This document shows, piece by piece, positions 1-7,352 of a DNA stretch of 64,000 bases. Each line of letters starts with the position of its first letter. Positions within the stretch are counted from its first letter, which is position 1. The DNA is taken from positions 54,609 through 118,608 of the forward strand of contig JAFGEZ010000032.1 in assembly GCA_016931295.1 (NCBI GenBank). The letters are read 5' to 3'. The position numbers and the translations under genes are program-made. This DNA comes from Candidatus Krumholzibacteriota bacterium (lineage in GTDB: Bacteria; Krumholzibacteriota; Krumholzibacteriia; Krumholzibacteriales; Krumholzibacteriaceae). The notes under the pieces were generated by a model. The model was not told where the DNA came from, searched no databases, and was given only the letters and a program-made list of their open reading frames with translations.

Positions 1-464
1 GCGACGGCGGCTACATCGACGAGGACGGCTACGTCTTCATCATGGGACGCGTGGACGACGTGATCAACGTCGCCGGGCACCGGCTCTCGACGGGCGGGAT
101 GGAGGAGGTCATCGCCACCCACCCGGATGTCGCCGAGTGCGCCGTCCTCGGCGTCGAGGACAGCTTCAAGGGGCAGCTCCCCCTCGGCTTCGTCGTCCTC
201 AAGGCGGGGGTCGACCGCGACCGCGCGGAGATCGCGGCGGAACTCGTGCAGATGGTCCGCTCGGAGATCGGCGCCGTCGCCTGCTTCAAGAAGGCCATCG
301 TCGTCGACCGGTTGCCCAAGACCCGCTCGGGCAAGATCCTCCGCGGGACGATGCGCAGGATCGCCGACGGCAAGGAGTACAAGGTGCCCTCGACGATCGG
401 CGACCCGGACACCCTTCCCGAGATCGAGGCGGCCGTCGCGACGGTCGGCTACGGCAGGAAGTAG
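1..464 (+). CDS. prpE: Propionyl-CoA synthetase (acetyl-CoA synthetase family), C-terminal part
   Basis: Only the last roughly 154 residues are in the window; the reading frame enters open at base 3. It activates short-chain acids (propionate, acetate) to CoA thioesters through an acyl-adenylate in the cytoplasm. Visible are the hinge region GRVDDVINVAGHRLST, the following MEEVIATHPDVAECAV block and the C-terminal lid motif LPKTRSGKILR, whose lysine is the catalytic and regulatory acetylation site in this family. ACFKKAIVVDRLPKTRSGK followed by IADG and a TIGDP tail is closer to PrpE than to Acs, but the specificity domain lies outside the window, so acetyl-CoA synthetase remains possible. 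It converges on ald; no terminator with a T-run is seen on its own strand. Confidence 0.85.
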   Translation, partial: DGGYIDEDGYVFIMGRVDDVINVAGHRLSTGGMEEVIATHPDVAECAVLGVEDSFKGQLPLGFVVLKAGVDRDRAEIAAELVQMVRSEIGAVACFKKAIVVDRLPKTRSGKILRGTMRRIADGKEYKVPSTIGDPDTLPEIEAAVATVGYGRK

Positions 465-499
465 CGGGCGCGCTTCCGTACGCCGGCGGACGCGGCACG

Positions 500-534
500 A
501 AAAAAACGCCCCCTCCCCGAACGGGGAGGGGGCG
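500..534 (-). terminator. Rho-independent terminator of ald
   Basis: A perfect 12-bp stem (507-518 with 523-534, loop GAAC) is followed on the minus strand by seven T residues (500-506 read as A on plus). It lies 26 bp past the ald stop codon. On the plus strand the hairpin has no T-run, so it should act mainly on the minus strand, though it may also slow transcription out of prpE. Confidence 0.9.
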
Positions 535-559
535 TCGTCGTGTCCGATCGAACGGGCCG

Positions 560-1672
560 CTAGATGAGGGAATCGAGCGGCACGTACTTCATGCGGAAGG
601 CCCGGGCGACGGCGGGGTCGGTGACCTGGCCGTCGAGGATGTTCACGCCGGTCCAGATCGCCGGGTTCTTCTTCGCGGCCTCTTCCCAGCCCTTGTTCGC
701 GATCTCGACCGCGTAGGGGAGGGTGGCGTTGGTCAGGGCCAGCGTGCTCGTCCGGCAGACGGCGCCGGGCATGTTCGCCACGCCGTAATGGACGACGTCG
801 TTGATCACGTAGGTGGGGTCGGAATGGGTGGTCGGCTTGATCGTCTCGATGCAGCCGCCCTGGTCGACGGCGACGTCGACGATCACGGACCCGTTCTTCA
901 TGAGCTTCAGCATGCCGCGGGTGACGAGCTTCGGCGCCTTCGCGCCCCGGATGAGGACGGCTCCCACGAGCAGGTCGGCCTCGGCGATCTTGCGGCGGAT
1001 GTTCGCGGGGTTCGACATGAGCGTGGTCACGTTCGCCGGCATCACGTCGTCGAGGTAGCGCAGGCGCTCGAGGTCGATGTCGAGGATCGTGACGCTCGCG
1101 CCGAGGCCGGCGGCCATCTTCGCCGCCTCGGTGCCGACGACGCCGCCGCCGAGGATGACGACGCTGGCCGGCTCGACGCCGGGAACGCCGCCGAGGAGCA
1201 GGCCGAGCCCGCCCATCGGGCGCTCGAGGTACTTGGCCCCTTCCTGGATCGCCATCCGGCCGGCCACCTCGCTCATCGGGGTGAGCAGCGGCAGCGAGCC
1301 GTCCTTCTCGATCATCGTCTCGTAGGCGATCGAGATCGCGCCGGACTTGATCATGCCGTCGGTGAGCGCGCGGTCCGCGGCGAAGTGGAAATATGTGAAG
1401 ACGATCTGGCCCTTGCGGATCATCCTGACCTCGACCGGCTGCGGCTCCTTGACCTTGATGATCATGTCGGCCCGCTTGAAGATGTCCTTCGCCGAGGCGA
1501 CCATCGTCGCGCCCGCGGCGCGGTACTCGGCGTCGGCGAACCCGCTGCCGACACCGGCGTTCTTCTGTACGAGGACCTTGTGGCCGTGCTTCCTGAGCGT
1601 CTCCACGCCCACCGGGAGCAGGGCCACGCGGTACTCGTGGTTCTTGATCTCCTTCGGAAGACCGATAATCAT
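560..1672 (-). CDS. ald: Alanine dehydrogenase
   Basis: A cytoplasmic NAD-dependent enzyme that interconverts L-alanine with pyruvate plus ammonium, linking amino-acid use to carbon metabolism. At 370 residues it has the usual family length, and the key residues fall at the canonical positions: K75 in VKEPQ, H96 in YFHFAAD and D270 in VDVAVDQGG. The nucleotide-binding loop LGGGVVG sits at 174-180 with the acidic strand end ILDID near 196-200. The start ATG is preceded by AGAGGTGG at good spacing. It is monocistronic, with its own terminator, and lies next to a propionyl-CoA synthetase on the opposite strand. Repeats in its upstream region may be operator sites. Confidence 0.97.
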   Translation of the reverse strand: MIIGLPKEIKNHEYRVALLPVGVETLRKHGHKVLVQKNAGVGSGFADAEYRAAGATMVASAKDIFKRADMIIKVKEPQPVEVRMIRKGQIVFTYFHFAADRALTDGMIKSGAISIAYETMIEKDGSLPLLTPMSEVAGRMAIQEGAKYLERPMGGLGLLLGGVPGVEPASVVILGGGVVGTEAAKMAAGLGASVTILDIDLERLRYLDDVMPANVTTLMSNPANIRRKIAEADLLVGAVLIRGAKAPKLVTRGMLKLMKNGSVIVDVAVDQGGCIETIKPTTHSDPTYVINDVVHYGVANMPGAVCRTSTLALTNATLPYAVEIANKGWEEAAKKNPAIWTGVNILDGQVTDPAVARAFRMKYVPLDSLI

Positions 1673-1704
1673 GGGACCACCTCTGGCTGAGAAGGTTTAT
1701 AGTG

Positions 1705-1739
1705 AACGAGACGTTTCACTAACTCGTAACGAGAACGTC
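1705..1739. promoter_or_regulatory. Direct and inverted repeats upstream of ald, possible operator
   Basis: Two copies of AACGAG(A)ACGT start at 1705 and 1729, 24 bp apart. They enclose a perfect 11-bp palindrome CTCGTAACGAG (1723-1733) and the inverted pair GACGTT (1710-1715) / AACGTC (1734-1739). The block lies 33-67 bp upstream of the ald start, where a regulator of ald would bind. No convincing -35/-10 pair was found here, so the promoter itself is not placed. Confidence 0.4.
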
Positions 1740-1815
1740 AATAATATATGCCCCGCCGCGGGCCGTTCAAGGACTTTTTCCGACCCGGCAAGGAGCGCTG
1801 CAAGCCGGAAAGCAC

Positions 1816-1845
1816 TGGAACGTCCGGGCCGTCGCGTTGTATATT
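1816..1845 (+). promoter_or_regulatory. Weak sigma-70-like promoter for the 1958 gene pair
   Basis: TGGAAC (1816-1821), an 18-bp spacer and TATATT (1840-1845). The -10 element is good and the -35 poor. It would give a leader of about 105 bases before the ATG at 1958. Confidence 0.35.
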
Positions 1846-1957
1846 GAGATGTGAAACGAACCGGCCGCGGCCGGAGAAACCACCCCTCGCGATCCGCATG
1901 ATCATCTGATACCGGTCGAAACGCATCGAACGTGGTATTCCGTGAAAGGGGATCGCC

Positions 1958-2506
1958 ATGTCCCGGAAGGTTCTCGTCGCGGCGGCCGTCGCGGCCCTCT
2001 CGCTCTGTTTCGTCGTCGTCTCCCTCCTCGTTCTCCTCTCGCGCGGCCGCGGGCCGCTGCTCGGGGCCAAGCTCCGTCTCGGCGCGCTCCTCCTCTCCCT
2101 CGGCGCCGTCGCCGTGACGGGGTCGTGCGGCGACAACGAGGCTACCTGTTACGCGCCGGCGATCTCGAACCACGTCGTCGTCGAGGATCCGGAGCAGGAG
2201 GTCGACGGCGTCCCGATCGACCTCTCCCAGGGAAACGTCATTCGCTGCCGGATCGAGTCGAGGAGCGGCGACGCATTCTCCTGGCGGATCGCGGACGACT
2301 CGCTCGTCGAGATCGACCGCGGCGACATCGAGCCCCTCGACGGGGCGTGGGACGAATCGACCGAGCAGTTCGAGATCGTCATCGACCCGTCGCTCTCGAC
2401 CGGCGCCTACTGGCTGTGGCTCTACGAGACCGACGCCACGCACCAGCCGACCGATCCCTACGGTTTCTCCTCGATCCGCCTCCTCGTGACGAACGACGGG
2501 GGCTGA
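1958..2506 (+). CDS. Small membrane-anchored protein paired with a radical SAM enzyme
   Basis: 182 residues, family not recognised. The N-terminus has two hydrophobic segments (about 4-27 and 37-54) separated by a short basic stretch, then VTGSCGDNEATCYAPA with two cysteines; the first sits where a lipoprotein cysteine could be, but the preceding T-G-S is a poor lipobox. The rest (60-182) is an acidic, Ser/Thr-rich soluble domain, probably beta-sandwich-like and extracytoplasmic (ending LWLYETDATHQ..YGFSSIRLLVT). AAAGGGG precedes the ATG. Only four bases separate its stop from the radical SAM gene, so the two are surely co-transcribed. Substrate, partner or anchor of that enzyme are all possible. 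Confidence 0.75.
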   Translation: MSRKVLVAAAVAALSLCFVVVSLLVLLSRGRGPLLGAKLRLGALLLSLGAVAVTGSCGDNEATCYAPAISNHVVVEDPEQEVDGVPIDLSQGNVIRCRIESRSGDAFSWRIADDSLVEIDRGDIEPLDGAWDESTEQFEIVIDPSLSTGAYWLWLYETDATHQPTDPYGFSSIRLLVTNDGG

Positions 2507-2510
2507 GGAG

Positions 2511-3572
2511 ATGAGTAGCCGACTCGAACGGATCGTCTTCGAGACGACGCACCGCTGTCCGCTTGATTGTCGTTTCTGCTACGCGATCTGGAAGCGCCCC
2601 GGCGCGCCGGCACCGCCGCCGGACGGCTACGCCCGCGCCCGCCGGACGCTCCGGCGGCTCTTCGCCGTCGCCGACATCGAGCACGTCGTCTTCTCCGGCG
2701 GGGAGCCCTTCTGCGCGCCGCGTTTCGCCGAGCTCGTCATCTACTGCCGGATGAAGGGGGCCGCGGTGACGATCCTCACGAGCGGCGCGGCCTCGGGACC
2801 GCGTGATTACGTCGCGCTCGCCGGCCTCGGCGTCAGGCACTACGAGATCACCCTGCTCGCCCCCGGGGCGGCCGCGCACGACCGACTCACCCGCACCGTG
2901 GGCTCGTGGGGGCGGGCCGTCGATGCGATCCGCGGCGTGCGGGCGGCGGGCGGCACGGTCACGGGGGGCGTCGTCGTGACCGCGCTGAACGGCGATCTTC
3001 TTCCCGGAACCCTCCGGCTCTTCGCAGAACTCGGCGTGAGGCGCGTCATGCTCAACCGCTTCAACGTCGGCGGGGAGGGGATCCGGCACGAGGCCGAGCT
3101 CCAGGCGGGCGCCGCCCGGCTCCGGCGGTTCTTCGGCGAGGCGGACGCCGCCGTCGCCGCTCTCGGCATCCAGGCCACGGCGAACGTCTGCACCCCCGTC
3201 TGCGTCCTCGACCCCGGCGACTATCCACACATCCGCTTCTCCTCGTGCCGGCCGCACGTGACCGACCGCGCCTTCACGCTCGACACGGCGGGCGACCTGC
3301 GCTTCTGCAACCATTCCCCGGTGGCGGCTGGCAACATCTTCGAGCGGTCGATCGGGGAGATCCTCGACTCGCCCTACATCCGCCGGTGGCGCACGGTCGT
3401 GCCGGAGAGCTGCGCGGGCTGCGCCGACTGGCACCGCTGTTACGGCGGCTGCCGCGCCGCCAGCGAGCAGCTCGGCGGATCCATCGAGGACGCCGATCCC
3501 CTCTGTTGCACGCTCGAGGCGAACGAACCGCGCCGCGGCGATGGCCTTCCCGGCCGCGCGACCGCCGACTGA
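2511..3572 (+). CDS. Radical SAM protein with SPASM domain
   Basis: 353 residues. A CX3CX2C cluster motif (CPLDCRFC) near residue 18 binds the SAM-cleaving 4Fe-4S cluster, followed by FSGGEPF, the usual GGEP SAM-binding segment. The C-terminal third carries the cysteine-rich SPASM/twitch region for auxiliary clusters (FCNHSP, then CAGCADWHRCYGGCR and DPLCC). SPASM enzymes of this size usually modify peptides or act as maturases of other enzymes. No PqqD-like carrier or obvious short precursor peptide is nearby; the coupled 182-residue membrane protein upstream is the only candidate partner seen. The exact reaction cannot be named. Confidence 0.9.
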   Translation: MSSRLERIVFETTHRCPLDCRFCYAIWKRPGAPAPPPDGYARARRTLRRLFAVADIEHVVFSGGEPFCAPRFAELVIYCRMKGAAVTILTSGAASGPRDYVALAGLGVRHYEITLLAPGAAAHDRLTRTVGSWGRAVDAIRGVRAAGGTVTGGVVVTALNGDLLPGTLRLFAELGVRRVMLNRFNVGGEGIRHEAELQAGAARLRRFFGEADAAVAALGIQATANVCTPVCVLDPGDYPHIRFSSCRPHVTDRAFTLDTAGDLRFCNHSPVAAGNIFERSIGEILDSPYIRRWRTVVPESCAGCADWHRCYGGCRAASEQLGGSIEDADPLCCTLEANEPRRGDGLPGRATAD

Positions 3573-3608
3573 CCGCCGCCTCCGGCTTCGGGCCTCGTCG
3601 GATTTCGC

Positions 3609-3639
3609 TGGACGGCGCACCGCCGTGTCGCGATACAAT
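3609..3639 (+). promoter_or_regulatory. Candidate promoter of the 3675-7129 envelope operon
   Basis: TGGACG (3609-3614), a long 19-bp spacer and TACAAT (3634-3639), 36 bp ahead of the ATG at 3675. The -10 is strong; spacing is at the limit. Confidence 0.45.
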
Positions 3640-3674
3640 GATCCGTGCGGCCCGCGCGCGGAAAGGACGAACCT

Positions 3675-4445
3675 ATGACATCGACACGTTACGGAAGACA
3701 CGGCCGCTTCGCGGCGGCAGCGCTCGGTATCGCCACCTGCCTCGTCGCCGCGACGGCCGCGCCGGTCTGCGCGGGGTGGGGCGTCTCCTTCGAGACGGGG
3801 ATCACCTTCGGCGGCTACAACGACGTGCGCATCCCCGGCGACACGGGCACGGACTTCTCCTTCACCGACGACCTCGAGACGGACACCCGCCCCTTCGTCC
3901 GGGGCAGGATCACCTGGCAACTCGACCGGCACACCGTCACCCTGCTCGCCGCGCCGCTGCGTCTCGACGCGGCAGGCACGCTCGACCGTGACGTCAGCTT
4001 CAACGGCGTGGAGTTACCCGAGAACGCGCTCGTCGAGGGGCGGTACCGCTTCGATTCCTGGCGCGTCACCTGGCGCTACGCGTTCCACAAGAGCGATCGG
4101 CTCGAGATCGGCGCCGGCATCACGGCGAAGATCCGCGACGCGGGGATCCGGCTCGCCTGGGGGGGGACGGTGACGGAGAAGACGAACGTCGGCTTCGTTC
4201 CCCTCGTCAACGTGCGCCTGCGCTGGACGCCGGACGGGGCCGCGGGATTTCTTTTCGAGGCCGACGCGCTCGCCGCGCCGCAGGGGCGCGCCGAGGACGT
4301 GCTTGCCGCGATCCTCTTCGATCTCGGCCCGCGGCGCGCCTTCTACGCGGGCTACCGGCTCCTCGAGGGCGGGGCCGACAACGACGAGGTCTACAACTTC
4401 GCACTCATCCACTACGCCGTGGTCGGGGTCGAGATCGGCCTGTAG
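3675..4445 (+). CDS. Secreted outer-membrane beta-barrel-like protein
   Basis: 256 residues, family not recognised. The ATG at 3675 is chosen over an upstream GTG because GGAAAGGA precedes it and a clean signal peptide follows (AAALGIATCLVAATAAPVCAG, cut near residue 33). The mature part is made of alternating hydrophobic/polar strands with aromatic ends (RYRFDSWRVTWRYAFH, VGFVPLVNVRLRWTP) and finishes in a strand ending GVEIGL, typical of outer-membrane barrels although the last residue is leucine rather than phenylalanine. First gene of a tight same-strand run through 7129. Function unknown. Confidence 0.8.
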   Translation: MTSTRYGRHGRFAAAALGIATCLVAATAAPVCAGWGVSFETGITFGGYNDVRIPGDTGTDFSFTDDLETDTRPFVRGRITWQLDRHTVTLLAAPLRLDAAGTLDRDVSFNGVELPENALVEGRYRFDSWRVTWRYAFHKSDRLEIGAGITAKIRDAGIRLAWGGTVTEKTNVGFVPLVNVRLRWTPDGAAGFLFEADALAAPQGRAEDVLAAILFDLGPRRAFYAGYRLLEGGADNDEVYNFALIHYAVVGVEIGL

Positions 4446-4484
4446 CGCGGTTGCCCAAACGGGCGAACGACGAAAGGAACGGAC

Positions 4485-5366
4485 ATGATGCGCACACTGG
4501 CGATCCTGGCGATCGCGATCCTCATCGCCGCGGCACCCGCCGGCGCCGAACCGTGGAAGAAATCGGTGGAGGCCAACCTCACCCTCACGCAGAACGCCTA
4601 CAGCGACAACTGGGTCGGCGGCGAGACGGGCGCGATCTCGTGGGCCTTCACCTCCGTCTCCCTCTTCGAGAAGCAGCTCGGCGACCTGATGCACAGCGGG
4701 AACACACTGAAGCTGCAGTTCGGGCAGACGCACAACCAGGACGTCGAGACGAAGAACTGGAGCCGCCCGGCCAAGTCGACCGACCTCATCGACTTCGAGT
4801 CGGTGCTCCGCTTCACGCTCGGGTCGACCGTCGATCCCTACGCCGGCGTGCGGCTCGAGTCGCAGTTCGTCGATCAGAGCGATCGGACGAAGGACCGCTA
4901 CGTCAACCCGCTCAAGATCACCGAGAGCGCCGGTATCGCCCGCGTTCTCATCGACGAGGAGACGCGCGACCTCGTCATCCGCCTCGGCGGCGCGGCGCGC
5001 CAGTTCATCGACCGTGACCGGCTCGACCCGGTTACCCTCGAACGGGCCACCGAGACGACGAACGACCTCGGCCTGCTCTTCGATGCCGAGTTCAAGACGA
5101 ACCTCGCCGGCGAGCGGATCACCTACGGGTCGAAGCTCACCGCCTTCCAGGCGATCTACTACTCCGAGGCGGACGCGATCTCGGGGCTGCCGAACGAGGA
5201 TTACTGGAAATCCACCGACGTGAAGTGGGAGAACCTCTTCACCGCCGGGATCACGAAGTACCTCATGGTGAGCCTCTACGTGGAGCTGCTCTACGACAAG
5301 GACGTCGACCTGAAGGGGCGCTTCAAGGAGATCCTCGCCCTCGGCGTCACGTACAAGTTCATGTAG
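4485..5366 (+). CDS. DUF3078-type outer-membrane protein
   Basis: 293 residues with a signal peptide (first 21 residues, ending PAGA). The start of the mature protein, W-K-x-S-x-x-x-x-LTLTQNAYSDNWVGGE, is the hallmark of the DUF3078 family, whose members are predicted beta-barrels in FCB-group outer membranes. Paired aromatic strands run to the C-terminus, which ends VTYKFM. The ribosome site AAAGGA lies just upstream; ATG at 4485 or 4488 are equivalent. It sits 39 bp after another barrel-like gene and 12 bp before a lipoprotein gene. Family role is not known; transport or envelope structure would be guesses. Confidence 0.8.
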   Translation: MMRTLAILAIAILIAAAPAGAEPWKKSVEANLTLTQNAYSDNWVGGETGAISWAFTSVSLFEKQLGDLMHSGNTLKLQFGQTHNQDVETKNWSRPAKSTDLIDFESVLRFTLGSTVDPYAGVRLESQFVDQSDRTKDRYVNPLKITESAGIARVLIDEETRDLVIRLGGAARQFIDRDRLDPVTLERATETTNDLGLLFDAEFKTNLAGERITYGSKLTAFQAIYYSEADAISGLPNEDYWKSTDVKWENLFTAGITKYLMVSLYVELLYDKDVDLKGRFKEILALGVTYKFM

Positions 5367-5378
5367 GGGAGGGGCGCG

Positions 5379-6161
5379 ATGCGACGGTTCGTGCGATCGG
5401 TCGCCGCGGGGCTCCTCGCCGCCCTCGGCCTGTCCGGGTGCGGCGGCGGGGACGCGGTCCGCGTCGTCTTCCTGCACCACAGCACGGGGCGGGTCGTCTG
5501 GGACGCCGGCGTGAAGCGCTTCTTCCGCGGCTACCGGACCCCCGACGGGCGCGCCGTGCGCATCGAGGAGCGCGAATTCCCGCGCGAGAAGCCGTACGGC
5601 TGGAACAACTACCCCCACGACTACTGGAACATCTGGGTCGCCCACGCGGGCGACGAGCCGTACATGGAGGAGCCGACCCTCGAGATCCTCGCCGCCCGGT
5701 ACGACGTCGTCGTCCTGAAGCACTGTTTCCCGGTGAGCGCCGTCGAACCCGACACGGATCGGGCCGACGCGGCCTCGCCGGAGAAGCGCCTCGAAAACTA
5801 CCGGCTCCAGTACGATGCCCTGCGAGACAAGATGCGCTCCTTCCCCGGCACGCGTTTTCTCGTGTGGACGCCGCCGGCCCTCGTCGCCGGCCTGACGGAT
5901 GCCGGGGAGGCCGCGCGCGCCGACAGCTTCGCCCGGTGGGTGCGCGAGGAATGGGACGAGCCGGGAGACAACATATTCGTCTGGGATTTCCGCCTCCTCG
6001 AGACGGAGGGCGGACTGTACCTGAAGGAGGAGAACGCGCGCGGACCGGCGAACTCGCATCCCGCAGAGGCCTTCGCCGCGCGCGTGGCGCCGCTTCTCGG
6101 CCGGCGGATCGCCGCCGTGATCGAGGGGCGGGGCGACACATCGAGCACGACGGGAGAGTGA
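5379..6161 (+). CDS. Lipoprotein with SGNH-like HHSTG motif
   Basis: 260 residues. The N-terminus is a lipoprotein signal (LGLSGC, lipidated cysteine at 21). Directly after it comes VRVVFLHHSTGRVVW, a strand followed by a His-x-Ser-x-Gly motif, and near the end ARGPANSHPAEAFAARV, which has the late histidine expected of an SGNH-type hydrolase. I infer an esterase-like fold; the aspartate partner is not certain. AGGGGAGGGG gives a strong ribosome site. The stop overlaps the next start by one base, and that neighbour has a similar layout (HTSHGG early, SSHT late), so the two may be divergent homologues acting together at the cell surface. Confidence 0.7.
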   Translation: MRRFVRSVAAGLLAALGLSGCGGGDAVRVVFLHHSTGRVVWDAGVKRFFRGYRTPDGRAVRIEEREFPREKPYGWNNYPHDYWNIWVAHAGDEPYMEEPTLEILAARYDVVVLKHCFPVSAVEPDTDRADAASPEKRLENYRLQYDALRDKMRSFPGTRFLVWTPPALVAGLTDAGEAARADSFARWVREEWDEPGDNIFVWDFRLLETEGGLYLKEENARGPANSHPAEAFAARVAPLLGRRIAAVIEGRGDTSSTTGE

Positions 6162-7129
6162 TGGACACCGGAGGGTACCCGTTCCGACTCCCTCTCGCCG
6201 GGGGGCGGGGCCGGGCCCGCCGCGGGCGGCGGGCGACGGCGGCCCTCGCCGCCGCCCTCGCCGTGGCTCTCGGCGCGTCCGCCCCGCGGGCGCAGCTTCC
6301 CGCGCGGGACGGCCCTTTCGTCATCGACCATCGCCAGACCGATCTCCAGGTCCTCTCCCCGGCATGGATCGATTCCGCCCAGGCGCTCGTGCGCATACAG
6401 TACGCGCATACCTCCCACGGCGGACAGGTCCCCACCGGCCTCGGACGGATCGCCGACGGCGACGACGCCTTCCGCTACGCCTACGAGAACAACGCCCTTC
6501 CCGCCGTGCCAGGCGCGCTGTGCATCTTCAACGGACAGGCGACGGAGACGTACGTCACGCCGGACCTCTACTGGGCGACCGCCGCCGGCATGGCCGAAAC
6601 GCGCGCCGTGCTCGCCGCCGAGCCGGCGATCGACGTCTCGGTTTTCGCGTGGTGCACCGAGCTCGACAACTACGATGCTGGGGAGGTGGCCGCGTATCTC
6701 GACTCGATGAGCGCGCTCGAGGCGACGCATCCCGGCGTCGTCTTCGTCTACATGACGGGGAACGCGCAGGCCACCGGCGAGGCGGGGCGCAACCGGTGGC
6801 TCTGTAACGAGACGATCCGGAACTTCTGCCGCGCGGAGAGCCGCGTCCTCTACGACTTCGCCGATCTCGACTGCTGGTGGTACGATTCCCTCGCCGGGGC
6901 GTGGTCCTTCTCGTACTACGTCCTCGGCACGGACACGATCCCCGTGGAGCATCCCCGGTTCGTCGGCGACGAGTCGTCGCATACGACCTTCGAGAGCTGC
7001 GAACAGAAGGCCCGCGCCTTCTGGCGCCTCGCCGCGGCCCTGGCCGGCTGGCCGGGGGATACGACCGCCGTCCAGCCCGCCACCTGGGGCGGCGTGAAGC
7101 GGGACACGGGGGAGGAACGGCTTCGTTGA
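6161..7129 (+). CDS. Secreted protein, possible SGNH-like relative of the upstream lipoprotein
   Basis: 322 residues. The start ATG at 6161 overlaps the upstream stop by one base. A basic N-terminus is followed by a hydrophobic signal segment (ATAALAAALAVALGAS, about 26-41) and a cut site near PRAQ. Motifs seen are VRIQYAHTSHGGQV near residue 80, the WCTELDNYDAGEV block, MTGNAQATGEAGRNR, and SSHTTFESCEQKARAFW near 265-285, the last resembling the catalytic His region of hydrolases. Several aromatic-rich segments (DCWWYDS) suggest carbohydrate contact. Function is unproven. Last gene of the envelope operon; a fresh promoter starts inside its final codons. Confidence 0.7.
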   Translation: MDTGGYPFRLPLAGGRGRARRGRRATAALAAALAVALGASAPRAQLPARDGPFVIDHRQTDLQVLSPAWIDSAQALVRIQYAHTSHGGQVPTGLGRIADGDDAFRYAYENNALPAVPGALCIFNGQATETYVTPDLYWATAAGMAETRAVLAAEPAIDVSVFAWCTELDNYDAGEVAAYLDSMSALEATHPGVVFVYMTGNAQATGEAGRNRWLCNETIRNFCRAESRVLYDFADLDCWWYDSLAGAWSFSYYVLGTDTIPVEHPRFVGDESSHTTFESCEQKARAFWRLAAALAGWPGDTTAVQPATWGGVKRDTGEERLR

Positions 7130-7155
7130 CGGAACCCGGGCGGCGGCGCTATACT
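7126..7155 (+). promoter_or_regulatory. Sigma-70-like promoter of the desulforedoxin-like gene
   Basis: TTGACG (7126-7131), 18-bp spacer, TATACT (7150-7155), 30 bp ahead of the ATG at 7185. It overlaps the stop of the previous gene, so the small gene has its own transcript. Confidence 0.75.
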
Positions 7156-7184
7156 GGAATAGATCCCGAACAAGGAGGAAGACG

Positions 7185-7352
7185 ATGCCGGAATGTCACG
7201 AGATGAAGAAGGGCCAGATCTGGCGCTGCGAGGACTGCGGACTCGAGCTCGAGGTCGTCGCCGAGTGCAGCGAGTGCGGCGAGGGAAGCGACTGCGCCGC
7301 CGAGCCCTGCGAGTTCACCTGCTGCGGCGGACCGCTCACGCTCAAGGAGTAG
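7185..7352 (+). CDS. Desulforedoxin-like cysteine-rich protein, 55 residues
   Basis: A short gene with an optimal ribosome site (AAGGAGGAA) and its own promoter. The protein reads [14 protein letters not shown] near the start and [11 protein letters not shown] at the end. This is the desulforedoxin pattern (CxxC, then CC-G-x-P-L) in which four cysteines, here C15, C18, C46 and C47, hold one iron as in rubredoxin. Classic desulforedoxin is about 36 residues with 15 between the pairs; here 27 lie between and hold four more cysteines (C28, C31, C37, C42), perhaps a second metal site, and C4 precedes. It probably carries electrons or handles oxygen stress in the cytoplasm. Its last 11 bases overlap the 3' end of ligA on the other strand. 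Confidence 0.85.
   Translation: MPECHEMKKGQIWRCEDCGLELEVVAECSECGEGSDCAAEPCEFTCCGGPLTLKE

Noticed and set aside
507-534. Terminator for prpE on the plus strand
   Set aside because: The hairpin is followed by TCGTCGTGT on plus with no T-run; the T-run is on the minus side, so it is assigned to ald.
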